The notes under the pieces were generated by a model. That model ran no database searches, was not told the DNA's origin, and was given only the letters and a program-made list of their open reading frames with translations. A DNA stretch of 64,000 bases from Diaphorobacter nitroreducens. Its GTDB lineage: Bacteria > Pseudomonadota > Gammaproteobacteria > Burkholderiales > Burkholderiaceae_C. Made by a program: the position numbers and the translations under genes. Below are positions 16,687 through 26,033 of this stretch, piece after piece (position 1 is the stretch's first letter; every line of letters begins with the position of its first letter). The stretch lies in the NCBI GenBank assembly GCA_003755025.1, contig RJVL01000001.1, positions 124,001 to 188,000 on the forward strand, in the 5' to 3' direction.

Positions 16687-18603
16687 ATGCGCAACAAGTC
16701 CACGCTGTCCACCAAGCTGCTGGCCATGGGCACGGTGTTCCTGCTGGTGGCGCTGGCATCCATCGGCTTCACGCTGTGGGTGACCTGGAAGTTGGAGGGG
16801 GGCGCCGCTGCGGTGAACGAGGCGGGTCGCCTGCGCATGAACATGCTGCGCATGGTGCTGGCCCAGCAGAACGAGTCGCCCCAGGAATTCGCGCGGCTGG
16901 AAACGCGCTTCAACGAAGGGCTGGAGTTGCTGCGCACGGGTGACCCCGCCCGGCCGCTGTTCGTGCCCTGGAGCGATGACACGCGCGAGCGCTACGAACA
17001 CATCCGGCGGCAGTGGCTGCTCATCGAAAACGACTGGAAAGCCGCCGCGCGCTATGAAAGCAGCGCCGCGGCCGTGGCGCGCGCCGATGCCTTCGTGCTG
17101 GACCTGGACAGCTTCGTCGAGGCCATCGAGATCCAGATCGTGCGCCTCACGGCGGTGCTGCATCTGTTCCACCTGTTCATGGTGGCGTTGGCCATCGGCT
17201 CGGCTGTGGCCTTCATGGCGCTGAGCTACCTGCTCGTACTCAACCCCGTCACGCGGCTGCAACAGGCCCTGGCGCGGCTGCGCAAGGGCGATCTGGGCAC
17301 GCGCCTGGAGGTGGAAGCCGACGACGAGTTCGGCCAGCTGACGGCGGGTTTCAACCTCATGGCCCATGCGCTGCAGACCTCGCACGAGGACCTGGAGCGC
17401 AAGGTACGCGAAAAGACCGCCACCATCGAAGTGCGCAACCAGCGCCTGGCGGCGTTGTATGCGGTGAGCGCCCTTGCGGCGGAGGCGGGAAGCCTGGAAG
17501 AGTTGACCCAGGGTTTCGTGCAGCAGATCCGCCGCGTGGCGGGGTGCGACGCGGCGGCCGTGCGCTGGTCGGACGAGGCCAACGAGCGCTACGTGCTGCT
17601 GGCCTCCGACGGGCTGCCCCAGTCGCTGGTGGAACATGAGCACTGCGTGGTCACCGGCGCCTGCGAATGCGGACAGGCGCAGGGCCAGGCGCGCATGCGT
17701 GTGATTCCGATCATGCCTGCCGGGGGCCTGCAGTTGCCGCATTGCCGCGAGGCCGGCTTCGAGACGGTGGTGAGTATCCCGGTGCAGATGCACCAGCGCC
17801 TGTTGGGCGAGGTCACGCTGCTGTATCGCAGTCCGCTGGAGCTGTCGGCGGAGATGCGCGAGCTGCTGTCCACCATGGCGCACCACTTGGCCACTTCCAT
17901 GGAAAGCCTGCGCGCCTCGGCGCTGGAGCGCGAGGCAGCGGTGGCGCAGGAGCGCAGCCTCATTGCGCGCGAATTGCACGACTCCATTGCGCAGTCGCTG
18001 GCCTTTCTCAAGATCCAAACCCAGCTGCTGCGCGACGCGGTGGCGAAGGGCAACACCGAAGCGCGTGACCGCAGCATGGCGGAGCTGGATACCGGTGTGC
18101 GCGAATGCTATGCCGACGTGCGTGAGCTGCTGGTGCACTTTCGCACGCGCACGCAGGACGAGGACATCGAAGCGGCGCTGCGCGCCACGCTCTCGAAGTT
18201 CGAACACCAGACCGGCGCGGCCACGGCGCTGAGCATGGCGGGGCACGGCCTGCCGCTGGCGCAGGACGTGCAGATCCAGGTGCTGCACATCCTGCAGGAG
18301 GCCTTGTCCAACGTGCGCAAGCACGCCGATGCACGCCGTGTGGAGCTGCGGGTGCAGCGCCACCCCCGCTGGCGCTTCGAGGTGCAGGACGATGGCCGCG
18401 GGTTTGACCCGGACAGCGTGCCACCCGATTCGCTGCATGTGGGCCTGGGCATCATGCGTGAACGCGCGCAGCGCATCGGTGCGCATCTGGAGCTGGTTTC
18501 GCGCCCCGGCGGCGGTGGCACCTGCGTAGTCCTGGAGCTGCCACTAACCACCCGCGAGGAGCCTGCGTTGCCCCTCTCCCTTGTTTCTTCCGCCGCCGCA
18601 TGA
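16687..18603 (+). CDS. narX: Nitrate/nitrite sensor histidine kinase NarX
   Basis: A 638-residue membrane kinase. TM1 is at about 13-33 and is followed at once by the nitrate-binding P-box (AAVNEAGRLRMNMLRM, about 41-56). TM2 is at about 155-182, then HAMP, a GAF-like central module with a Cys cluster (HCVVTGACECG), the HisKA_3 dimerisation helix with the phospho-acceptor in ARELHDSIAQS (H431), and an HATPase domain with DDGRGFD. It senses periplasmic nitrate and phosphorylates NarL. ATG 16687 gives a normal positively charged N-terminus; a longer version starting at 16609 would begin inside repeat copy 4. The stop overlaps the narL start by 4 nt. Confidence 0.93.
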   Translation: MRNKSTLSTKLLAMGTVFLLVALASIGFTLWVTWKLEGGAAAVNEAGRLRMNMLRMVLAQQNESPQEFARLETRFNEGLELLRTGDPARPLFVPWSDDTRERYEHIRRQWLLIENDWKAAARYESSAAAVARADAFVLDLDSFVEAIEIQIVRLTAVLHLFHLFMVALAIGSAVAFMALSYLLVLNPVTRLQQALARLRKGDLGTRLEVEADDEFGQLTAGFNLMAHALQTSHEDLERKVREKTATIEVRNQRLAALYAVSALAAEAGSLEELTQGFVQQIRRVAGCDAAAVRWSDEANERYVLLASDGLPQSLVEHEHCVVTGACECGQAQGQARMRVIPIMPAGGLQLPHCREAGFETVVSIPVQMHQRLLGEVTLLYRSPLELSAEMRELLSTMAHHLATSMESLRASALEREAAVAQERSLIARELHDSIAQSLAFLKIQTQLLRDAVAKGNTEARDRSMAELDTGVRECYADVRELLVHFRTRTQDEDIEAALRATLSKFEHQTGAATALSMAGHGLPLAQDVQIQVLHILQEALSNVRKHADARRVELRVQRHPRWRFEVQDDGRGFDPDSVPPDSLHVGLGIMRERAQRIGAHLELVSRPGGGGTCVVLELPLTTREEPALPLSLVSSAAA

Positions 18604-19271
18604 ATGCTCCCACCACGCTTTTCCTGATCGATGACCACACCTTGCTGCGCCGCGGACTGGTGGCGCTGCTGTCCCAGCAGCCGGACCTGCGCGTGGTGGG
18701 CGAGGCCGGGGACGCCGCGGAGGCATTGCGTCTGCTGCCTGCGCTGCGCCCCGACGTGATCCTGCTGGACAACCACCTGCCCGGTGTGCGCGGCGTGGAC
18801 GCCATCGCCGGCCTGCGCGAGGCGTCGCAGGGCAGCCGCGTGTTGATGCTCACGGTGAGCGAGGATGGACAGGACCTGGCGGCCGCCTTGCGCAACGGCG
18901 CGCAGGGGTATCTGCTCAAGACCATTGACGGTGACCTGCTTGCGCAGGCGATACGGCGGGCCGCACGCGGCGAGCCGGTGGTCAGCCCCGAAATGATGGG
19001 CAAGCTGGTGGCGGCGTTCCAGTCCCAGGGGGCGCCCACGCCCGAGCCCCTGCCCGAAGAGGAAGAGCCCGTGTCGGTGCTGTCGCCGCGCGAAGAAGAC
19101 GTGTTGCGCGAGATTGCGCGCGGTCTCAGCAACAAGGAAATCGCACGTGCGCTCGACATTGCCGAGACCACCGTGAAGATCCATGTGCAGCACATTCTGC
19201 GCAAGCTGGGACTGTCCTCGCGCGTGCAGGCGGCGGTCTACGCCTCGGACCGCCACCGCCTCACGGAATAA
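18600..19271 (+). CDS. narL: Nitrate response regulator NarL
   Basis: A 223-residue two-component response regulator. The receiver domain has acidic residues in FLIDDH, the phospho-acceptor in DVILLDNHLPG (D57) and the conserved lysine in GYLLKT. After a Pro/Glu-rich linker (about 137-153) comes a LuxR/NarL helix-turn-helix (LSPREEDVLREIARGLSNKE, then TTVKIHVQHILRKLGL). It overlaps narX by ATGA, so the two are translationally coupled. Expected targets are the narK-narGHJI genes directly downstream. A hairpin terminator follows. Confidence 0.94.
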   Translation: MNAPTTLFLIDDHTLLRRGLVALLSQQPDLRVVGEAGDAAEALRLLPALRPDVILLDNHLPGVRGVDAIAGLREASQGSRVLMLTVSEDGQDLAAALRNGAQGYLLKTIDGDLLAQAIRRAARGEPVVSPEMMGKLVAAFQSQGAPTPEPLPEEEEPVSVLSPREEDVLREIARGLSNKEIARALDIAETTVKIHVQHILRKLGLSSRVQAAVYASDRHRLTE

Positions 19272-19302
19272 CCCCCAGAGCCCGGCATAGTTCTTAGGGA
19301 GT

Positions 19303-19331
19303 AGGGCGGCATAGGCCGCCCTCGTCCTTTT
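19303..19331 (+). terminator. Terminator-like hairpin after narL
   Basis: A perfect 8-bp stem (19303-19310 with 19315-19322), loop ATAG, followed by CGTCCTTTT. It separates narXL from narK1, implying that narK1 has its own promoter in the remaining 87 bp, where I see no convincing FNR box. Confidence 0.65.
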
Positions 19332-19417
19332 GCACCGCCCGCGGTGTCCCAGCGAAGGATGTGCAGGCACGGCCAGTTGCGGGACGATTGCACCGTACCC
19401 AAGAGAGGACATCTGCA

Positions 19418-20725
19418 ATGGCTCAACTGCCCCAGCGCGCCGCGCCGAGCGCCTCAACCGTCGGCGAAGATCCACGCCATACCCGCAAAGCCTGGTCAGT
19501 GCTCATCGTCAGCACGCTCGCCTTCACCGTCTGCTTCATGGTCTGGATGATGTTCGGCGTCATCGGGATCCCGATCAAGAAGATGCTGAACCTCAGCTCC
19601 ACCCAGTTCGGCCTGCTCACGGCCATGCCCGTGCTCACGGGCTCGCTGGTGCGCGTGCCGCTGGGTATCTGGACCGACCGCTACGGCGGCCGCATCGTGA
19701 TGGCGTTGCTCATGGCCGCCACCGTTCCCGCCATTTGGATGATGGGTTACGCCACCGAATACTGGCATTTCCTCGTGATCGGCCTGTTCGTCGGTTTGGC
19801 GGGCGGTTCGTTCTCGGTCGGTACTCCCTACGTGGCCCGGTGGTTCCCCAAGCACCGCCAGGGCACGGCCATGGGCGTGTATGGCGCGGGCAACTCGGGC
19901 GCGGCCGTGAACAAGTTCGTGGCGCCCGTGATCCTGGTGGCCTTCGGGTGGGCGGCCGTGCCGCATGTGTATGCCGCCATCATGCTCGGTACGCTGGTGC
20001 TGTTCTGGCTGTTCAGCCACAGCGACCCGGCACACCTGGTGCCCAGCAACGTGTCCTTTGGCGAACAGCTCAAGGCACTGAAGGACCCCAAGGTGCTCAA
20101 GTACTGCCAGTACTACAGCATCGTGTTCGGTGGCTATGTGGCGCTTTCCCTGTGGATGGTGCAGTACTACGTCGGTGAGTACGGCCTCGACATCCGTGTG
20201 GCGGCGCTGCTGGCAGCCTGCTTCTCGCTGCCGGGTGGCGTGCTGCGCGCCATTGGCGGCGTGCTGTCCGACAAGTTCGGTGCGCACTCCGTGACCTGGT
20301 GGGTGATGTGGGTGAGCTGGATCTGCCTGTTCCTGCTGTCCTACCCGCAGACCGACTTCACCATCCAGACCGTCAACGGACCCACCACCCTGCACGTCGG
20401 CTTGAACGTATACATGTTCACCGCGCTGATGTTCGTCCTGGGCATCGCCTGGGCTTTCGGCAAGGCCAGCGTGTTCAAGTACATCAGCGACGACTACCCC
20501 AAGAACATCGGCGCCATCAGCGGCATCGTGGGCCTGGCGGGCGGCATGGGCGGCTTCATCCTGCCCATCCTGTTCGGCATGCTCATGGACTGGACGGGCA
20601 TCCGCTCCAGTGCCTTCATGCTGATGTACGGCGTGGTATGGGTTTCGTTGATCTGGATGTATTTCACCGAGGTGCGCCGCACCGACGTGATGAAGTCTCA
20701 CAACGCCGCCCCGGCTGCCCACTGA
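19418..20725 (+). CDS. narK1: Nitrate transporter NarK1 (MFS)
   Basis: A 435-residue, 12-helix major facilitator protein of the nitrate/nitrite porter family. Substrate-binding arginines are visible in TM2 (GSLVRVPLGIWTDRYGGR) and TM8 (GGVLRAIGGVLSDKFG), and the nitrate signature repeats in TM5 (VYGAGNSGAAVNKF) and TM11 (VGLAGGMGGFILP). Type 1 NarK proteins generally work as proton/nitrate symporters. Start ATG 19418 has AGAGAGGA upstream; an earlier ATG at 19361 has none. It is the first gene of the probable 14 kb nar operon, and narK2 follows after 19 bp. Confidence 0.92.
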   Translation: MAQLPQRAAPSASTVGEDPRHTRKAWSVLIVSTLAFTVCFMVWMMFGVIGIPIKKMLNLSSTQFGLLTAMPVLTGSLVRVPLGIWTDRYGGRIVMALLMAATVPAIWMMGYATEYWHFLVIGLFVGLAGGSFSVGTPYVARWFPKHRQGTAMGVYGAGNSGAAVNKFVAPVILVAFGWAAVPHVYAAIMLGTLVLFWLFSHSDPAHLVPSNVSFGEQLKALKDPKVLKYCQYYSIVFGGYVALSLWMVQYYVGEYGLDIRVAALLAACFSLPGGVLRAIGGVLSDKFGAHSVTWWVMWVSWICLFLLSYPQTDFTIQTVNGPTTLHVGLNVYMFTALMFVLGIAWAFGKASVFKYISDDYPKNIGAISGIVGLAGGMGGFILPILFGMLMDWTGIRSSAFMLMYGVVWVSLIWMYFTEVRRTDVMKSHNAAPAAH

Positions 20726-20744
20726 TCCCCACCGGAGATCCCAC

Positions 20745-22190
20745 ATGTCCACCAACACCGTTTCGCAAGGCAGCGGCCGCAAAGGCCGGGTGCTCACGCT
20801 CTGGACCCCCGAGGACAAGTCCTTCTGGGCGCGAGAGGGCGAGGCTGTCGCCAAGATCAATCTCTGGATCTCGGTGCCCGCACTGTTCCTGGCCTTCGCC
20901 ATCTGGCAGGTCTGGAGTGTGGTCGCCGTGAACTTGCCGGCACTGGGTTTCAAGTATTCGACCAACCAGCTGTTCTGGCTGGCTGCCGCCCCGGCGCTGT
21001 CTGGCGCCACGCTGCGTATCTTCTATTCCTTCATGGTGCCCATCTTCGGCGGCCGCCGCTGGACTGCGCTGTCCACCGCGTCGCTGCTGATCCCCGCCAT
21101 CGGCATCGGCTATGCGGTGCAGGACAACACCACCAGCTACCCCACCATGCTTTTGTTGGCGCTGCTGTGCGGCCTGGGCGGCGGCAACTTCAGCTCCAGC
21201 ATGGCCAACATCAGCTTCTTCTTCCCGAAGGAGCGCAAGGGTTCCGCGCTGGGTGTGAACGCCGGCCTGGGCAACCTGGGGGTGTCGGTGGTGCAGTTCC
21301 TGAGCCCGCTGGTCATTACGGCAGGCATCTTCGGTATCTTTGGCGGGGAGCCCCAGACCATCGTGAAGAATGGCCAGGAGCAGATGGTGTGGGCGCAGAA
21401 CGCCGCCTTCATCTGGGTGCCCTGGATCGCACTGGCCGCGGTGGCGGCGTGGTTCGGCATGAACGACATTGCCGATGCGCGTGCCAGCTTCGCCGCGCAG
21501 GCGGCCATCTTCAAGCGCAAGCACAACTGGATCATGTGCGTGCTGTACCTGGGCACCTTCGGTTCGTTCATCGGATTTGCCGCAGGCTTTCCGCTGCTGA
21601 TCAAGGCGCTCTTCCCTGAAGTCAACCCCCTGGCCTACGCCTGGCTGGGTCCGCTGGTGGGCGCCGTGGTGCGTCCGTTCGGCGGCTGGCTGGCCGACAA
21701 GGTGGGCGGTGCTCGGGTCACGGTTTGGAACTTCCTCGTCATGGCGCTGGCCGTGGTAGGCGTTCTGTTTTTCCTGCCCAAGGGCTCGGGCGGTTTTGCA
21801 CTGCCCTTTGGCCCGGCTGAAGGCAGCTTCACGGGCTTCTTCCTGATGTTCCTGGTGCTCTTCTTCACCACCGGCATCGGCAACGGCTCCACCTTCCGCA
21901 TGATCCCCGTGATCTTTCTGGCCCAGAAGCTGCGCGAGTTGCGCACCGATGACGAAGCATCGCGCGCCCAGGCCATCAAGGACGGCAACACCGAAGGCGC
22001 GGCCGCGGTGGGCTTCGCCGGAGCGCTGGGCGCCTACGGGGGCTTCTTCATTCCCAAGAGCTATGGCAGCTCCATCGCCGCGACGGGCGGTCCCGAATTC
22101 GCGCTGTGGATGTTTGCCGTTTTCTATGTTCTCTGCATCATCATCACTTGGTGGTACTACTCTCGCAAGCATGCAGAGATGCCCTGCTGA
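20745..22190 (+). CDS. narK2: Nitrate/nitrite antiporter NarK2 (MFS)
   Basis: A 481-residue MFS porter. The first signature is GNFSSSMANISFFFPKERKG with NAGLGNLGVSVVQF, the second is GFAGALGAYGGFFIPKSYG. Arginines are conserved in TM2 (LSGATLRIFYS) and TM8 (VGAVVRPFGGWLADK). It is longer than NarK1, with an extended loop at about 200-215. Type 2 NarK proteins generally exchange nitrate for nitrite, so together with NarK1 this supplies substrate and removes product. An AAGGAG site precedes narG 36 bp downstream. Confidence 0.92.
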   Translation: MSTNTVSQGSGRKGRVLTLWTPEDKSFWAREGEAVAKINLWISVPALFLAFAIWQVWSVVAVNLPALGFKYSTNQLFWLAAAPALSGATLRIFYSFMVPIFGGRRWTALSTASLLIPAIGIGYAVQDNTTSYPTMLLLALLCGLGGGNFSSSMANISFFFPKERKGSALGVNAGLGNLGVSVVQFLSPLVITAGIFGIFGGEPQTIVKNGQEQMVWAQNAAFIWVPWIALAAVAAWFGMNDIADARASFAAQAAIFKRKHNWIMCVLYLGTFGSFIGFAAGFPLLIKALFPEVNPLAYAWLGPLVGAVVRPFGGWLADKVGGARVTVWNFLVMALAVVGVLFFLPKGSGGFALPFGPAEGSFTGFFLMFLVLFFTTGIGNGSTFRMIPVIFLAQKLRELRTDDEASRAQAIKDGNTEGAAAVGFAGALGAYGGFFIPKSYGSSIAATGGPEFALWMFAVFYVLCIIITWWYYSRKHAEMPC

Positions 22191-22226
22191 GCCACGCCAC
22201 TACAACGATTTCCAAGGAGTCCCACG

Positions 22227-25200
22227 ATGAGCCATTTCCTAGACCGTCTCTCGTACTTTGCGCAGCCGCGCGAAACCTTCTCGCAGGGCCACGGCCAGAC
22301 CAACGGCGAAGACCGTACATGGGAAGACGCCTATCGCGACCGCTGGGCGCACGACAAGATCGTGCGCTCCACCCACGGTGTGAACTGCACGGGCAGTTGC
22401 TCGTGGAAGATCTACGTCAAGGGCGGCATCGTCACGTGGGAAACACAGCAGACCGACTACCCGCGCACGCGTCCCGATCTGCCCAACCATGAACCCCGCG
22501 GCTGCGCGCGCGGCGCCAGCTACAGCTGGTACCTGTACAGCGCCAATCGCGTGAAATACCCCATGGTGCGTGGCCGCCTGCTCAAGCACTGGCGTGCCGC
22601 ACTGGCCATCGCCAAGAGCCCCGTGGACGCCTGGGCCGCCATCGTCGAGAACGACAGCGCGCGCCGCGAATGGCAGAAGCAGCGCGGCCTGGGCGGCTTC
22701 GTGCGCAGCACCTGGGACGAGGTCAACCAGATGATCGCCGCGGCGAACGTCTACACCATCAAGAAGCACGGGCCGGACCGCATCATCGGCTTCTCGCCGA
22801 TCCCGGCCATGTCGATGATCTCGTACGCTGCCGGCAGCCGCTACCTGAACCTGATCGGCGGCGTGCCGATGAGCTTTTACGACTGGTACTGTGACCTGCC
22901 TCCGTCCAGCCCGCAGGTGTGGGGCGAGCAGACCGACGTGCCCGAGTCGGCCGACTGGTACAACTCCAACTTCATCATCGCCTGGGGCTCCAACGTGCCC
23001 CAGACGCGCACGCCCGATGCGCACTTCTTCACCGAAGTGCGTTACAAGGGCGCCAAGGTCGTGGCCGTGACGCCCGATTACTCCGAGGTGGCCAAGCTGG
23101 CCGACCTGTGGCTGCACCCCAAGCAGGGCACCGACGCCGCCGTGGCCATGGCCATGGGCCACGTGATCCTCAAGGAGTTCTACTTCGACAAGCGCTCGGC
23201 GTACTTCGACGACTACGCGCGCCGCTACACCGACCTGCCGCTGCTGGTGGTGCTCAAGGAGAAGACGCTGCCGGATGGCCGCACGGTGATGGTCCCCGAC
23301 CGCTATGTGCGCGCCAGCGACTTCGGCGACAAGCTGGGCCAGACCAACCACCCCGACTGGAAGACCGTGGCCTACGGCACCGACGGCAAGGTGGCGCTGC
23401 CCAATGGCTCCATCGGCTTCCGCTGGGGCAAGGACGGCCGTGACGACCAGGGCCTGTGGAACCTGGAGTCCAAGGAGGCGCGCACGGGCAACGACGTGCA
23501 GCTCAAGCTGTCGGTGCTGGAAGACGGGGCGCAAGAGCACCAGGTGACCGATGTCGCCTTCCCGTACTTCGGCGGCATCGAGACACCCAACTTCGAGGCC
23601 AACGACCAGGGCGGCGACGTGATCGTGCGCCGCGTGCCCATCACCCACCTCGACCTGCAGGGCGAGGGCGTGCAGGGCCGCGTGGCCGTGGCCACGGTGT
23701 TCGACCTGCAGGTGGCCAACTACGGCATCCTGCGCGGCCTGCAGGGCGAGGAGAAGGACGGAGGCTACGACGCCAACGCCCCCTATACCCCGGCGTGGCA
23801 GGAAAGCATTACCGGCGTGCCGCGCGATCAGGTGATCGCCATCGCGCGCCAGTTTGCCGACAACGCCGACAAGACCCACGGCAAGTCCATGGTGATCATC
23901 GGCGCGGCCATGAACCACTGGTACCACTGCGACATGAACTACCGCGGCATCATCAACATGCTGATGATGTGCGGCTGTATCGGCCAGAGCGGCGGCGGCT
24001 GGTCGCACTACGTGGGCCAGGAAAAGCTGCGCCCGCAGACGGGTTGGACCGCGCTGGCCTTCGCGCTGGACTGGATCCGCCCGCCGCGCCAGCAGAACTC
24101 CACCAGCTTCTTCTATGCCCACACCGACCAGTGGCGCTACGAGAAACTGGGCGTCGAGGAAGTGCTATCGCCCCTGGCGGATGCCAAGGCCTACCAGGGA
24201 TCGATGATCGATTTCAACGTGCGCTCCGAGCGCATGGGCTGGTTGCCCAGCGCGCCGCAGCTACAGACCAACCCGCTGCAAGTGGTGCGGGATGCCGCCG
24301 CCAAGGGGATGGACGCCAAGGACTACGTGGTGCAGTCGCTCAAGAACGGCTCGCTCACGCTGAGCTGCGAGGACCCCGACAACCCGATGAACTGGCCGCG
24401 CAACATGTTCGTGTGGCGTTCCAACATCTTGGGCTCGTCGGGCAAGGGGCATGAGTACTTCCTCAAGCACCTGCTGGGCACCACCAACGGCGTGCAGGGC
24501 AAGGACCTGGGCAAGGACGAGGCCAAGCCCACCGAGGTGAAGTGGCATGCCCAGGCGCCCGAAGGCAAGCTGGACCTGCTGGTGACGTTGGACTTCCGCA
24601 TGAGCACGACTTGCCTGTATTCGGACATCGTGCTGCCCACGGCGACGTGGTACGAGAAGAACGATCTCAACACCAGCGACATGCACCCCTTCATCCACCC
24701 GCTGTCGGCAGCCGTCGACCCTGCGTGGCAGTCGCGCAGCGACTGGGAGATCTACAAGGGCTTCGCCAAGGCCTTCAGCGAAGTCTGCGTGGGCCACCTG
24801 GGCGTGGAAAAGGAAGTCGTACTCACGCCGATCATGCACGACACCCCGGCCGAGCTGGCACAGCCCTACGGCGTGAAGGACTGGAAGCGCGGCGAGTGCG
24901 ACCTGATCCCCGGCGTGACCGCTCCGCAGGTGACGGTGGTCGAGCGCGACTACCCCAACACCTACAAGCGCTTCACGGCCCTGGGCCCGCTGATGGACAA
25001 GGTAGGCAACGGCGGTAAAGGCATTGCCTGGAACACCGAGACCGAAGTGGCGCAGCTGGGCGACCTCAACGGCCGCGTGCGCGAGGAAGGCGTCACGCAG
25101 GGCCGTCCGCGCATCGTGAGCGATATTGACGCCACCGAAGTGGTGATGATGCTCGCCCCCGAGACCAACGGCCACGTGGCCTGCAAGGCCTGGGAGGCCC

Positions 25201-26015
25201 TGGGCAAGCAGACCGGGCGCGACCACGTGCACCTGGCGCTGCACCGCGAGGACGAGAAGATCCGTTTCCGCGACATCCAGGCGCAGCCGCGCAAGATCAT
25301 CAGCTCGCCCACCTGGAGCGGGCTGGAGAGCGAGAAGGTCAGCTACAACGCCGGCTACACCAACGTGCATGAGCTGATCCCATGGCGCACCCTCACGGGT
25401 CGCCAGCAGTTCTACCAGGACCATCCCTGGATGCGCGACTTTGGCGAGGGCTTCGTGAGCTACCGTCCGCCGGTGCACCTGAAGGCACTGCACGAGGTCG
25501 AGGGCAAGATGCCCAACGGCAATCCCGAGATCGCGCTGAACTTCATCACGCCGCACCAGAAGTGGGGCATCCACAGCACGTACAGCGACAACCTGCACAT
25601 GCTCACGCTCAACCGCGGCGGCCCGGTGATCTGGCTCAGCGAGGACGACGCCAAGCGCGGCGGCATCGTGGACAACGACTGGGTGGAGCTGTTCAACGCC
25701 AACGGCGCCATTGCGGCCCGTGCGGTGGTCAGCCAGCGCGTGAACCCGGGCATGGTGCTCATGTACCACGCGCAGGAAAAGATCATCAACACCCCGGGCT
25801 CGGAGATCACGGGCACGCGCGGCGGCATCCACAACTCCGTCACGCGCGTGGTGCTGAAGCCCACGCACATGATCGGCGGGTACGCGCAGTACAGCTACGG
25901 CTTCAACTATTACGGGACCATCGGCACCAACCGCGACGAGTTCGTGCTGGTGCGCAAGATGCGCCGCGTCGACTGGATGGACGACGAGGCATCCACCAGC
26001 GCCGCCCACGCCTGA
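22227..26015 (+). CDS. narG: Respiratory nitrate reductase alpha subunit NarG
   Basis: A 1262-residue molybdo-bis-MGD catalytic subunit on the cytoplasmic face of the membrane; it reduces nitrate to nitrite with quinol electrons passed from NarI through NarH. The N-terminus carries the FS0 cluster ligands in HGVNCTGSCSWK. The molybdenum ligand is the Asp in DWYCDLPPSSPQVWGEQTD (D223), equivalent to Asp222 of E. coli. WYEKNDLNTSDMHPF and the C-terminal YGFNYYGTIGTNRDE are also conserved. Length fits the family (E. coli 1247). It follows narK2 by 36 bp and precedes narH by 18 bp. Confidence 0.97.
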   Translation: MSHFLDRLSYFAQPRETFSQGHGQTNGEDRTWEDAYRDRWAHDKIVRSTHGVNCTGSCSWKIYVKGGIVTWETQQTDYPRTRPDLPNHEPRGCARGASYSWYLYSANRVKYPMVRGRLLKHWRAALAIAKSPVDAWAAIVENDSARREWQKQRGLGGFVRSTWDEVNQMIAAANVYTIKKHGPDRIIGFSPIPAMSMISYAAGSRYLNLIGGVPMSFYDWYCDLPPSSPQVWGEQTDVPESADWYNSNFIIAWGSNVPQTRTPDAHFFTEVRYKGAKVVAVTPDYSEVAKLADLWLHPKQGTDAAVAMAMGHVILKEFYFDKRSAYFDDYARRYTDLPLLVVLKEKTLPDGRTVMVPDRYVRASDFGDKLGQTNHPDWKTVAYGTDGKVALPNGSIGFRWGKDGRDDQGLWNLESKEARTGNDVQLKLSVLEDGAQEHQVTDVAFPYFGGIETPNFEANDQGGDVIVRRVPITHLDLQGEGVQGRVAVATVFDLQVANYGILRGLQGEEKDGGYDANAPYTPAWQESITGVPRDQVIAIARQFADNADKTHGKSMVIIGAAMNHWYHCDMNYRGIINMLMMCGCIGQSGGGWSHYVGQEKLRPQTGWTALAFALDWIRPPRQQNSTSFFYAHTDQWRYEKLGVEEVLSPLADAKAYQGSMIDFNVRSERMGWLPSAPQLQTNPLQVVRDAAAKGMDAKDYVVQSLKNGSLTLSCEDPDNPMNWPRNMFVWRSNILGSSGKGHEYFLKHLLGTTNGVQGKDLGKDEAKPTEVKWHAQAPEGKLDLLVTLDFRMSTTCLYSDIVLPTATWYEKNDLNTSDMHPFIHPLSAAVDPAWQSRSDWEIYKGFAKAFSEVCVGHLGVEKEVVLTPIMHDTPAELAQPYGVKDWKRGECDLIPGVTAPQVTVVERDYPNTYKRFTALGPLMDKVGNGGKGIAWNTETEVAQLGDLNGRVREEGVTQGRPRIVSDIDATEVVMMLAPETNGHVACKAWEALGKQTGRDHVHLALHREDEKIRFRDIQAQPRKIISSPTWSGLESEKVSYNAGYTNVHELIPWRTLTGRQQFYQDHPWMRDFGEGFVSYRPPVHLKALHEVEGKMPNGNPEIALNFITPHQKWGIHSTYSDNLHMLTLNRGGPVIWLSEDDAKRGGIVDNDWVELFNANGAIAARAVVSQRVNPGMVLMYHAQEKIINTPGSEITGTRGGIHNSVTRVVLKPTHMIGGYAQYSYGFNYYGTIGTNRDEFVLVRKMRRVDWMDDEASTSAAHA

Positions 26016-26033
26016 GCGATAAGGAGAGACACG

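Noticed and set aside
19290-19310. Possible NarL heptamer pair near TTAGGGAGTAGGG upstream of narK1
   Set aside because: Only a partial match to the TACYYMT consensus, and it overlaps the narXL terminator stem.
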